Assembly (NCBI RefSeq): GCF_017581965.1 | Contig: NZ_JAGEVF010000005.1 | Span: forward strand, 124,001-188,000 | Length of the DNA: 64,000 nucleotides | Direction of reading: 5' to 3' | From: Winogradskyella pelagia | GTDB taxonomy: Bacteria; Bacteroidota; Bacteroidia; Flavobacteriales; Flavobacteriaceae | In this document: in pieces, positions 1 through 7,474 of the stretch | How the letters are laid out: each line of letters starts with the position of its first letter | Position numbering within the stretch: position 1 is the first letter of the stretch | The notes under the pieces: model-generated | What the model was told of the DNA's origin: nothing | The model's database searches: none | The model's input: the letters and a program-made list of their open reading frames with translations, nothing else | Position numbers and translations under genes: made by a program

Positions 1-201
1 AGCCGCTTGGGCCCTATTTTTTTGTAAAAGATTCCAGATATGACGTCCTAAGTCTTCAGAAGAGGAAATATCAACATCTTGCAATTTTGGACTATCTAAG
101 GACAAGTCCAATTCTATAAATTTAAAAGTTTTTGATTGAGGACCTAATATAGGAAAGACCTCAAAGCCAGAAAGCACCTTATAAAACTGATTATTGGACA
201 T
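1..201 (-). CDS. N-terminal fragment of a protein cut by the window edge
   Basis: A minus-strand frame opens with ATG at 199-201 and stays open for 67 codons to the window edge. The residues begin MSNNQFYKVLSGFEVFPILG and run on to a segment ending NLLQKNRAQAA. There is no signal peptide. The layout (a hydrophilic start, an LDLSLD stretch, then a helix ending in alanines) recalls the N-terminus of flavobacterial cytosolic M23-type peptidases, but the catalytic region lies outside the window, so that assignment is a guess. The gene is upstream-most of the minus-strand genes here and is separated from the next gene by 83 bp. The start was chosen because it is the first ATG after an AT-rich gap. 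Confidence 0.55.
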   Translation of the reverse strand, partial: MSNNQFYKVLSGFEVFPILGPQSKTFKFIELDLSLDSPKLQDVDISSSEDLGRHIWNLLQKNRAQAA

Positions 202-284
202 AAAAAATTTCCACAAAAATAGGAATCTATTTAATGGAAACTACAATAGAATGTCACTAAGACAGTGATATATTAAAATTACAA

Positions 285-1892
285 TTAATTCATAATAACA
301 CTGCTGAATTTAGCATTGACCATAATAGTACGTTCTGAGTATTTATCTTCAGGGTAATTTCTTATTGTTTTTTGAGATGTTGGCTTATTGTTCAACTTTG
401 AGCGCGTCCCCTTAAAATAAACGTTATAATCTGAATTTTTTGGCAAGTTAATTAAGGCATCACTATTTTCTAATACTAGATTTAGCGTTTTGAAGGTTTG
501 AGCAAGATTAGATATTGTTAAATCTCCAAAACTACCATCTATTATCCCAGTATTTTTTAGAGTTTCTACGAGTATATTAGATGATTTTGAATTTAGAACT
601 AAATTCGATGCATTCTTTATTTGAGCCTTTTCAACAAAGTTCAAATTTAAAGTACCCAAGCTCCATGTATCTATAACTAGGGGTGAGTAGGATACATTGA
701 TGGAGGTATCGCCTCCATCAATGTGTTCTGCTACTAAAAATGAATGTGAGATGTCTCCTGTGGCATTATATAGCACAGATGAAATCTTTAGCTCACCATG
801 CCTAACATTCATATTTAGTTTAGCTTTTTTTGGAATCTTTAATTTAATGACCTTTTTCACTTTTTCAGAATTCCCAGATCTATATCCCCTTACCCTAACC
901 GCATCACGTCGTTCTCTGAGGTTTTTATTTCGTTTTTCATATCCTTCTGCGCGCTCAGCTTCACGTGCAGCCCTCATTGCTTCGCGTTCTGCCATCTTTG
1001 CTTGTTGTTGAGCCATCTGGGCTGCTGACTGCTCCCATTGTGCGGATTGTTTTTCCATCCGTTTAGCTAAATCCTCACCCCAAACTTCCATTTTTTCGGC
1101 CCATTCTTCTCCAAACTTCTCACCCCAAGCTTCCATTTTCTTGGCGTAATCTTCTCCAAATTTTTCACCCCATACTTCCATCTCTTTAGCCCATTCTCCT
1201 TCAAAGCGCTTGGCATATTCATCTCCCCACTTTTCCATTTTCTTTTGATAATCTGACTCTCCAAATCGTCGCGCCCAAGCCTCCATTTGTTTTTGAAGTT
1301 TTTCTCCACCTTCCTTCTCATAGCGTTTACTCCATTCAGCCAGATACTTTTCCCCCTCTTTTTGATATTTATCATAGTCAAAAGTAATTGTAGTAATACC
1401 ACTTGGTAGTTCTGGTAGCTTTGGAAATTCTGGCATCTCGGGAACTTCTGGTAGTGTTGGGAATTCAGGCATTTCTGGAATATTTGGGATGCTTGCCATA
1501 TTTGGTACCTCAGGAATATCTGCCAATTTAAATTCTAAGTCCCTTAAAAGGTCATCATAATCGGAATCAGAAAAACGTCCTATGCTACTTCCTCCTCGAG
1601 TTGAAATTATTACTTTATCATTAGAGGCATCCACATCTAATTGCCAAGCTTCTAGTGCACGTTGTAATTCTTCCTTGGATAATTCGTCACTTTCTATGTA
1701 AGCCTCTACCTCAATGACATCTCTATTCCATGTTCCAATTTCGATTTCTACATAACTAGTGTTTAAATCTATTTTAACCTCTTTGTTCACCTTTATAGAC
1801 TGCGAGGTTTTACTTAACTTCTGCTGTGCATAACCTAATGTGGTGCAAAAGCATAATACTAAAATTCTAATCGTTTTCATTGTTGTTTTCAT
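285..1892 (-). CDS. Exported repeat protein of the sigma/anti-sigma operon
   Basis: 535 residues. An N-terminal signal peptide (about 1-22, ending GYAQQ) points to export. Residues about 126-163 are proline-rich with repeated PEMPEFP-like units. Residues about 175-335 are highly charged and helical, with repeats built around MEVWGEKFGE (five copies, spacing 15-19). From about 345 to the end the sequence turns into beta-type repeats resembling the DUF4097/DUF2807 adhesin-like fold. It is the last gene of an operon with an ECF sigma factor and a membrane anti-sigma-like protein, 37 bp downstream of the latter. I infer a cell-envelope role, possibly as target or sensor of that sigma pathway. A second in-frame ATG lies four codons in. 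Function unknown. Confidence 0.8.
   Translation of the reverse strand: MKTTMKTIRILVLCFCTTLGYAQQKLSKTSQSIKVNKEVKIDLNTSYVEIEIGTWNRDVIEVEAYIESDELSKEELQRALEAWQLDVDASNDKVIISTRGGSSIGRFSDSDYDDLLRDLEFKLADIPEVPNMASIPNIPEMPEFPTLPEVPEMPEFPKLPELPSGITTITFDYDKYQKEGEKYLAEWSKRYEKEGGEKLQKQMEAWARRFGESDYQKKMEKWGDEYAKRFEGEWAKEMEVWGEKFGEDYAKKMEAWGEKFGEEWAEKMEVWGEDLAKRMEKQSAQWEQSAAQMAQQQAKMAEREAMRAAREAERAEGYEKRNKNLRERRDAVRVRGYRSGNSEKVKKVIKLKIPKKAKLNMNVRHGELKISSVLYNATGDISHSFLVAEHIDGGDTSINVSYSPLVIDTWSLGTLNLNFVEKAQIKNASNLVLNSKSSNILVETLKNTGIIDGSFGDLTISNLAQTFKTLNLVLENSDALINLPKNSDYNVYFKGTRSKLNNKPTSQKTIRNYPEDKYSERTIMVNAKFSSVIMN
1053..1286 (-). repeat. Tandem 45-57 bp coding repeats
   Basis: Within the exported protein above, residues about 203-280 are an internal tandem repeat with Met-Glu-x-Trp-Gly units at residues 203, 219, 238, 253 and 268. 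The last three copies are exactly 15 residues (45 bp) apart and nearly identical in DNA, suggesting recent slippage-type expansion. The pattern predicts a long amphipathic helix or coiled coil with regularly placed tryptophans. Confidence 0.75.
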
Positions 1893-1929
1893 TTAACTGT
1901 TCGTTTTTTGATTGATGATTGTGATGTAT

Positions 1930-2493
1930 TTATATAGATTCTTCTCTGAAGGCATCTTCATTAAATTCTTGCAGTTGATTCTTTAACCTCATAATGAGAT
2001 TAAGTCTAAATTTTAAGTTGTCAATGAGTGCATCTAAGGTTTTCTCATTGAGTCCGTTATCATTCCATTCTAAAGTGAGTCGGTCATACTCATCATTTAA
2101 CTCTTTCAATCTCACCATGTATCCATCTATTAGGTCTTTATTTTCAGGCGTAAGCTCCAATTTTGAAAGTTCTAGGTTAATACTAGCTAAATAATAATCC
2201 TCCACTTTTTTTAAATCTGGTGATACATCACCAAGAGATTTTAATGTGGTACCATTACCCATCTTAGTATCAGGGTTGGTGCCTGGAAACATAGTAAACG
2301 CACCGTAAGCTAAACCAAGTAATACTATAACACTTGCAGCAATACTAAATAAATTAAAACTTGGTCTTCGCATATCATTGGGTAATTCACTCTCTAACCG
2401 CTTTAAAAATCGGTCTTCATGACCCTGTGACATAGGTGGCATAGGTTTAACCATATCCTTGTTATCAAAAAGGTCTCTAAGATCTTGTGCCAT
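1930..2493 (-). CDS. Anti-sigma-factor-like single-pass membrane protein
   Basis: 187 residues. A soluble N-terminus of about 45 residues (with DRFLKRLESELP, typical of Bacteroidetes anti-sigma-like proteins) precedes one membrane segment (about residues 49-68, ASVIVLLGLAYGAFTMF) and a C-terminal region of about 115 residues predicted as coiled helices, which would face the periplasm. Its start codon lies inside the upstream sigma gene (17-bp overlap), so translation is probably coupled. By position and topology it should hold the ECF sigma factor at the membrane until a signal arrives. It lacks an obvious zinc-type HxxxCxxC anti-sigma motif, so the mechanism is inferred only from context. 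Confidence 0.75.
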   Translation of the reverse strand: MAQDLRDLFDNKDMVKPMPPMSQGHEDRFLKRLESELPNDMRRPSFNLFSIAASVIVLLGLAYGAFTMFPGTNPDTKMGNGTTLKSLGDVSPDLKKVEDYYLASINLELSKLELTPENKDLIDGYMVRLKELNDEYDRLTLEWNDNGLNEKTLDALIDNLKFRLNLIMRLKNQLQEFNEDAFREESI

Positions 2494-2974
2494 TTCTATT
2501 TACTTTTAAAAGGGTTTGTAATTTTTGTTTTGCTCTAGAAAGCTGAGTTCTAGAAGCGATTTCTGTAATATTTAAAATTTCAGAAATTTCGTTATGATCG
2601 TAGCCCTCAATTAAATACAGCATTACCACATATTTATATTTCTCCGGTAACTGCTCTATCGCCATTTTTACATCTTCGATAGTTACTGTATCATCAACTT
2701 GCCAAGAATCCTCATAGACTGCATCTACAACATTGAGGTGATGCTCCTCTAGCTCAATCATCCTTTGGTGTTTTGATTTTAAAACATCTATACATCTATT
2801 AACAACAATACGTTTTAACCATGCTCCAAAACTCACTTCAGCCCTATATTGATCGAGCTTCATAAAGGCTTTAATAAAGGCCTCTTGAACAATATCCTCA
2901 GCCTCCATTGTGTCATTGACAAATCTAAGAGCGACCACATACATACCATCGCAATATTGTTTATAGAGCTGCAT
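2477..2974 (-). CDS. ECF-family RNA polymerase sigma factor
   Basis: 165 residues from the first ATG. Region 2 is clear (EAEDIVQEAFIKAF, then FGAWLKRIVVNRCID) and region 4 carries the HTH (LPEKYKYVVMLYLIEGYDHN, then EISEILNI). It directs RNA polymerase to a dedicated promoter set, probably under control of the membrane protein encoded next. The frame remains open upstream of this ATG back to a stop at 3059-3061, and the extra codons read IIEKCKRNDRKAQ, which is the usual N-terminal helix of this sigma subgroup. No ATG, GTG or TTG occurs in that stretch, so the protein either starts at the given ATG or uses a rare start codon further upstream (see findings). Confidence 0.9.
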   Translation of the reverse strand: MQLYKQYCDGMYVVALRFVNDTMEAEDIVQEAFIKAFMKLDQYRAEVSFGAWLKRIVVNRCIDVLKSKHQRMIELEEHHLNVVDAVYEDSWQVDDTVTIEDVKMAIEQLPEKYKYVVMLYLIEGYDHNEISEILNITEIASRTQLSRAKQKLQTLLKVNRNGTRS

Positions 2975-3144
2975 TTGCGCTTTTCTATCATTTCGTTTAC
3001 ATTTCTCTATGATATGAACTCGAAGCGTATTGATGTTATTAACGGTTTTTGGTTGATTCTACTATAAAGACGACAGATAATTTATGATGTTGCAAAAAAT
3101 CACAAAAAAATTTCATTTTTTACAATTAAGATAAAATTAGGTAT

Positions 3145-3172
3145 TTGAATTCCCTAAATTTAGGGAATTCAA
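3145..3172. promoter_or_regulatory. Perfect 28-bp palindrome, candidate operator
   Basis: TTGAATTCCCTAAA is followed directly by its exact reverse complement, giving a 28-bp perfect palindrome with no loop. It sits between the divergent ECF sigma gene and the DUF2911 gene, where no transcript should end, so a terminator is unlikely. A dimeric repressor or activator site serving one or both directions is the simplest reading. Confidence 0.5.
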
Positions 3173-3241
3173 CTATCTTTAAATTCCTTTTTTGGCGACT
3201 GCCAATAAGGTGTTTTGTATTTAATTGTCTTTATTATACCT

Positions 3242-3808
3242 ATGTTAAAACGCTTATTGATTTTTTTATTTATAGTTGCAGTTTGTTTATTCCTCTATTC
3301 TGTATTTGTTGAAAATATTTTTTCGTCTAGATTAAGCCCTAAGGATAGTGCCAAAATAGAGCTTAACGATTTAAAGCTAAAGGTAGAATACAACAGACCG
3401 TCGAAGCGCGAACGACAGATATTTGGAGCCTTGGTCCCTTTTAATAAGGTATGGCGTACTGGAGCTAATGAAGCGACAACTTTCGAGACTAATAAAGACC
3501 TTTTGGTAAACGACCTATTGTTAAACAAGGGAAAATATACAATATGGACCGTACCAATGGAAAATACTTGGAAGGTGATGTTTAACTCGAGGCAATATGC
3601 TTGGGGCGTAAACGAGAAAATGGAGCCCATGTGGGATCCTAATTTTGATGTGATAGAAACCGAAGTTCCTATTGAAAAACTTGAAACCGTAGTTGAAAAA
3701 TTCACCATTGCCTTTGATAATAAAACGGGAGATCTTAAATTAACAATGGCTTGGGATAATACGCTCATAGAAATACCTCTTAAAGAGGTTGCCAGCGAAA
3801 AGCCTTAA
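3242..3808 (+). CDS. DUF2911 family membrane-anchored protein
   Basis: 188 residues from ATG at 3242. The start was placed at MLKRLLIF, because the TTG possibility nine codons upstream would add residues before the hydrophobic anchor. One N-terminal membrane segment or uncleaved signal (about residues 3-24) is followed by the DUF2911 domain: KVEYNRPSKRERQIFGALVP, then VWRTGANEATTFET, then GKYTIWTVP. DUF2911 proteins are common in Bacteroidetes and have no established function. The next gene (meaB) starts 8 bp downstream, so the two are probably co-transcribed. A small hairpin (TTGGC/GCCAA at 3192-3205) lies in its leader. Confidence 0.88.
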   Translation: MLKRLLIFLFIVAVCLFLYSVFVENIFSSRLSPKDSAKIELNDLKLKVEYNRPSKRERQIFGALVPFNKVWRTGANEATTFETNKDLLVNDLLLNKGKYTIWTVPMENTWKVMFNSRQYAWGVNEKMEPMWDPNFDVIETEVPIEKLETVVEKFTIAFDNKTGDLKLTMAWDNTLIEIPLKEVASEKP

Positions 3809-3816
3809 GTGTAATA

Positions 3817-4896
3817 ATGGCAAAAGACAACATATCTCGAAAATCTGCACTTGAAGAAAAAGAAGGGATTACATCTCCAGAAACAACGAGTTCTGCTTCG
3901 GCTAACCGCATTAAAACTAATCGCAAAAGACAACCTTCAGTCCAAGAGTTAGTTAAGGGTATTATTAATGGAGACATAACAGCTTTAAGCAGAGCCATAA
4001 CACTAGTAGAAAGTACAAACCAGCGACACACTGAAAAAGCTAATGCTATTATAACAGCTTGTCTACCTCATTCTAACACCTCTAAACGTATTGGAATTAC
4101 AGGAGTTCCAGGAGTTGGCAAAAGTACTTTTATTGAAGCCCTAGGAGTTTACCTTACCAAAAAAGAACATAAAGTAGCCGTACTTGCTGTTGACCCAAGC
4201 AGTACATTAAGTAAAGGCAGTATTCTTGGTGATAAAACAAGAATGGAAGATTTAGTTAAGGATAAAGCGGCTTTTATAAGACCTTCTCCTTCTGGAAACT
4301 CTCTAGGAGGTGTTGCAAGAAAAACTAGGGAAACCATTATCTTATGTGAGGCCGCTGGTTTCGATACAATTATCATTGAAACCGTTGGCGTTGGCCAAAG
4401 CGAGACCGCTGTACATAGTATGGTAGATTTCTTTCTTTTGTTGAAATTAGCTGGTGCTGGCGATGAGCTTCAGGGTATAAAAAGAGGTATTATAGAAATG
4501 GCTGATGCCATAGTTATCAATAAAGCAGACGGTGAAAATTTAAAGGCTGCCAAATCGGCTAAATTAGAGTTTAACAGAGCCTTGCACCTGTATCCTATTA
4601 AAGATTCTGGCTGGACACCAAAAGTGAGCTTATGTAGTGCGCTAGAAAAGGAAGGTATCGCAGAGGTCTGGGATATGATTACAGACTATATTGATCACAC
4701 TAAAAATAATGGCTATCTTGAAAAAAATAGAAGTAATCAAAATTTATTTTGGCTACTTCAAACTATTGACGAGCGCCTTAAGTCTAATTTTTACAATTCT
4801 CCAAAAATAAAAATCGAATTAAAAAATCAAATGCAATTAATTGAAGAAGGTAAAACTACTCCATTTGCAGCCGCGGAATATCTTTTAAACCTTTAA
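3817..4896 (+). CDS. meaB: Methylmalonyl-CoA mutase-associated GTPase MeaB
   Basis: 359 residues, a usual length for MeaB/ArgK G3E P-loop GTPases. Visible motifs are the Walker A GVPGVGKST (about residue 94), the switch region around LAVDPSSTLSKGSILGDKTR, the ETVGVGQSE segment and the base-recognition NKAD. MeaB protects and loads the adenosylcobalamin-dependent methylmalonyl-CoA mutase in the cytoplasm. The mutase subunits themselves are not in this window. It follows the DUF2911 gene by 8 bp and converges with the epimerase gene, overlapping its 3' end by 4 bp. Confidence 0.93.
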   Translation: MAKDNISRKSALEEKEGITSPETTSSASANRIKTNRKRQPSVQELVKGIINGDITALSRAITLVESTNQRHTEKANAIITACLPHSNTSKRIGITGVPGVGKSTFIEALGVYLTKKEHKVAVLAVDPSSTLSKGSILGDKTRMEDLVKDKAAFIRPSPSGNSLGGVARKTRETIILCEAAGFDTIIIETVGVGQSETAVHSMVDFFLLLKLAGAGDELQGIKRGIIEMADAIVINKADGENLKAAKSAKLEFNRALHLYPIKDSGWTPKVSLCSALEKEGIAEVWDMITDYIDHTKNNGYLEKNRSNQNLFWLLQTIDERLKSNFYNSPKIKIELKNQMQLIEEGKTTPFAAAEYLLNL

Positions 4897-5831
4897 AAAT
4901 TCGCTTTAAACCATTCTACTTGAGCACGAACACTATCCAAAAGTGTTGTTTGTGGATTGTAATTTAGCAATCGCCTTGCTTTATCTATATTAGCTTTAGT
5001 TCGCAGCTGGTCGCCAGCCCTTTTAGGTTTAATTTCTATTTTAATCTCTTCACCTATAACTTCTGCAACGGCATCAATACCGTCTTGGGTTGTATGCTCA
5101 ACCTCAGTTCCTAAATTAAAGATTTCACCATCAACCTTACCCTCATTACCAATGACACTAACAATACCATCTACAATATCGCCAACGTAGGTAAAACTCC
5201 TTAGGTGTTTATCGCTACCTTCAAATAGAGGAAATGCTTCACCTTTTAATCCTAAATCAATGAGCTTGGTATACATTTTTTCAGGTCTTTCCCTTGGACC
5301 TATTACAGAATACAATCTCAAACTACAAGAATTCATTTGTTTCTCGCGGCTTTTTTGTAGTACTAATTGCTCAGCCGCTAACTTCGTAACACCATAATGT
5401 GATGCTGGCTTGGGGGCAATGTCTTCTGGGTAGGTTGCTTCTAAACCATAAATTGAAGACGTACCTATATTCACAAATAGTTTGAGATTAGAGCAATCCA
5501 AAGCAAAATCAATGAGCAATTTGGTCGCCAAGACATTATTGGTAAAGTAATCTTCAAAAGTTGAAGTTTGAGATATTCCTGGCTGGGCTGCAAAATGAAA
5601 GATATAATCGAAATCTTTCGGTAATGCGCTATATGCCTCAGGTACTCTCAAATCCATTTTAATGATTTTAGCCCCTTTACTTTCAACAGCCTTAGCGTTC
5701 AACTGTTTTAATTTTAAGCTGTAATAGTCGCAAAAGTTATCTACACCAACAACTTCATGTCCTAAACTAAGTAAGCGCTCTGCGGTGTGAGAACCAATAA
5801 ACCCTGCAATTCCAGTAACTAAAATCTTCAT
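4893..5831 (-). CDS. NAD-dependent nucleotide-sugar epimerase (UDP-glucuronate 4-epimerase type)
   Basis: 312 residues, extended short-chain dehydrogenase fold. The NAD-binding motif is at the very start (VTGIAGFIGSH, a GxxGxxG pattern), followed by VDNFCDYYS, the TSSIYG serine region and the catalytic YGVTK (YxxxK). The wording around DNFCDYY and the IGPRERP segment is most like UDP-glucuronate or UDP-galacturonate 4-epimerases that supply sugars for surface polysaccharide. It runs opposite to a glycosyltransferase gene that starts 95 bp away, which fits a role in envelope glycan synthesis. Exact substrate is not determined by sequence alone. Confidence 0.88.
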   Translation of the reverse strand: MKILVTGIAGFIGSHTAERLLSLGHEVVGVDNFCDYYSLKLKQLNAKAVESKGAKIIKMDLRVPEAYSALPKDFDYIFHFAAQPGISQTSTFEDYFTNNVLATKLLIDFALDCSNLKLFVNIGTSSIYGLEATYPEDIAPKPASHYGVTKLAAEQLVLQKSREKQMNSCSLRLYSVIGPRERPEKMYTKLIDLGLKGEAFPLFEGSDKHLRSFTYVGDIVDGIVSVIGNEGKVDGEIFNLGTEVEHTTQDGIDAVAEVIGEEIKIEIKPKRAGDQLRTKANIDKARRLLNYNPQTTLLDSVRAQVEWFKANF

Positions 5832-5926
5832 AATATCCTATTTGTTAGACACAAATTAAACCCTTTTTTAGCTTTAAATCAAAAGGCTTTCGGTGTAATG
5901 CAAAAAAAGGATATTTTTATGCTTAC

Positions 5927-6667
5927 ATGGATTTTAACGGCAGAAAATATCGTTTAACTATCATAGTTCCTGTTAACAATGAGGAAGAAAATTTACCTCG
6001 ACTAGCAACAGAACTGTTTAATTATTTAAAAATAGCAGTTGTCCCAACGCAGGTTCTTTTTGTAAATGATGGCTCAACGGATAATAGCGAAGCCTTGATT
6101 GCCTCAATATGCAAGAATAATAACAGTTTTAATTATATCTCCTTAAGAACCAACGGAGGATTAAGCACCGCACTAAAAGCTGGTTTTGACATTATAGAAA
6201 CCGAACTTACAGGTTATATTGATGCCGATTTACAAACCTTACCCAGAGATTTCAATATCTTATTAAAGCACATTGATTCTAATGATTTAGTCATGGGTTT
6301 TCGGCAAAAAAGAAAGGATGCCTTTTTAAAATATCTTTCTTCAATACTTGCCAATAAGTTTAGGCGTATTTTTACTAGAGACGGTATTAATGATACAGGC
6401 TGCCCTTTAAAAATTATAAAAACAGACTTCGCTAAACAACTTCCTCTATTTAAAGGAATGCATCGGTTTTTACCTGCGCTAATCCAACTGCAAAAAGGTA
6501 GGGTTATGCAAGTACCTATAGAGCATTATCCTAGAGTCTTTGGCAAATCGCACTTCAATTTACCTAATAGAGTATTGGGCACGTTTATAGATTGTTTCAT
6601 TTTTCTTTGGATAAAGAAACGCTTCATTACATATGACATCTCAAATTCAAACACAAAACCTGAGTAA
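5927..6667 (+). CDS. Family 2 glycosyltransferase (dolichyl-phosphate-mannose-synthase-like)
   Basis: 246 residues. A GT-A fold is shown by TIIVPVNNEEENLPRLATEL at the start, FVNDGSTDNSE, and the metal-binding YIDADLQTLP (DxD-type). The C-terminus has no pair of membrane helices, unlike some DPM1-like enzymes of the DPMS/GtrB group, only a short hydrophobic stretch (VLGTFIDCFIFLWI). It likely transfers a sugar to a lipid carrier at the inner face of the cytoplasmic membrane. It lies between a nucleotide-sugar epimerase and a PAP2 lipid phosphatase, a setting that suggests lipid-linked sugar metabolism. Confidence 0.85.
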   Translation: MDFNGRKYRLTIIVPVNNEEENLPRLATELFNYLKIAVVPTQVLFVNDGSTDNSEALIASICKNNNSFNYISLRTNGGLSTALKAGFDIIETELTGYIDADLQTLPRDFNILLKHIDSNDLVMGFRQKRKDAFLKYLSSILANKFRRIFTRDGINDTGCPLKIIKTDFAKQLPLFKGMHRFLPALIQLQKGRVMQVPIEHYPRVFGKSHFNLPNRVLGTFIDCFIFLWIKKRFITYDISNSNTKPE

Positions 6668-6669
6668 CA

Positions 6670-7245
6670 TCATGATGTCTTTATAAAACGCTGAGACAAA
6701 TAATTATTGAGTTTAAAAAATACAAATCCGGAGAGGGCACCGAATGCCATACCACAGACGACATCTAGAGGGTAATGCACACCAATATAAATTCTACTAT
6801 AAGCCATTGCTGCGGCCCACACCAAAAGAAGAAAAATTAAATTTTTATATGTATTGCGTAAAATTAAACCCACAAAAACAGCCACTGCCATTGAATTGGA
6901 AGCATGGCCTGAGAAAAAACCAAATCGTCCGCCACAGCCTTCTTTGACAATTCGCATAATGCTTTGTAAATCTTCCTGATGGCAAGGTCTATAACGCTCA
7001 AATCCGTATTTAAAAAGGTTAGTTATTTGGTCTGTAAACGTTATCAAGGCCACAACAACCAATATAAGCATTAATATGCGTTGCTTACCAAGATGCTTGT
7101 AGAGTAAAAACAAAAGCAGGGCATAAAATGGAATCCAATTAAATTTGTGGGTATAGAACATCCAAAACCCGTCCCACTGCTCTGTTCCTAGATTATTAAG
7201 GAATAGAAACAGTTCTTTGTCATACGTTAACAGTTGGTCTAACAT
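6670..7245 (-). CDS. PAP2-family membrane phosphatase
   Basis: 191 residues with about five membrane segments. The three phosphatase signatures are visible: KYGFERYRP (KxxxxxxRP), FSGHASNS (SGH) and SRIYIGVHYPLDV (SRxxxxxHxxxD). These enzymes dephosphorylate lipid phosphates such as undecaprenyl diphosphate or phosphatidylglycerol phosphate at the outer face of the inner membrane. It overlaps the start region of the small acidic gene upstream by one base and is the last gene of the minus-strand run that begins at mnmA. It converges with the glycosyltransferase gene with a 2-bp gap. Substrate not resolvable. Confidence 0.9.
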   Translation of the reverse strand: MLDQLLTYDKELFLFLNNLGTEQWDGFWMFYTHKFNWIPFYALLLFLLYKHLGKQRILMLILVVVALITFTDQITNLFKYGFERYRPCHQEDLQSIMRIVKEGCGGRFGFFSGHASNSMAVAVFVGLILRNTYKNLIFLLLVWAAAMAYSRIYIGVHYPLDVVCGMAFGALSGFVFFKLNNYLSQRFIKTS

Positions 7246-7472
7246 CAGTCTTCGTATCGTTCTATTTCCCTATCATAAAACTCGGTTGCCATTCGGATGC
7301 AATTCTCAGTTTCTCCTTCGAGCTCCTTTTGGTCTTGGTCGTCGAACTCCTCTAGCCACTCTACCTCATCATTTTCAAGATTAATAATAAACCTTGGAAA
7401 CTCGGTATGTATAATATAAATAGCTTCAGGATAGTCTGAATTGTCACCTAGGATAAACTTTGGTATTTCCAT
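7245..7472 (-). CDS. Small acidic protein of unknown function
   Basis: 75 residues, very rich in Asp and Glu, with no signal peptide or membrane segment. It reads MEIPKFILGDNSDYPEAIYI and ends in DREIERYED. Its gene is packed between the MATE exporter (2-bp gap upstream) and the PAP2 phosphatase (1-bp overlap), so it is translated as part of that operon. I recall similar short proteins in other flavobacteria next to PAP2 genes but know of no function. Confidence 0.8.
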   Translation of the reverse strand: MEIPKFILGDNSDYPEAIYIIHTEFPRFIINLENDEVEWLEEFDDQDQKELEGETENCIRMATEFYDREIERYED

Positions 7473-7474
7473 CT

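Noticed and set aside
252-268. A short TCACT/AGTGA hairpin after the repeat-protein gene as its terminator.
   Set aside because: Only five pairs and no T run on the minus strand.
1067-1402. A 111-codon frame overlapping the repeat region of the exported repeat protein on the same strand.
   Set aside because: Its repeats simply reflect the DNA repeats of the real frame read in another phase.
3295-3768. A 157-codon open frame antisense to the DUF2911 gene.
   Set aside because: Completely inside a well-supported gene; composition typical of an antisense shadow.
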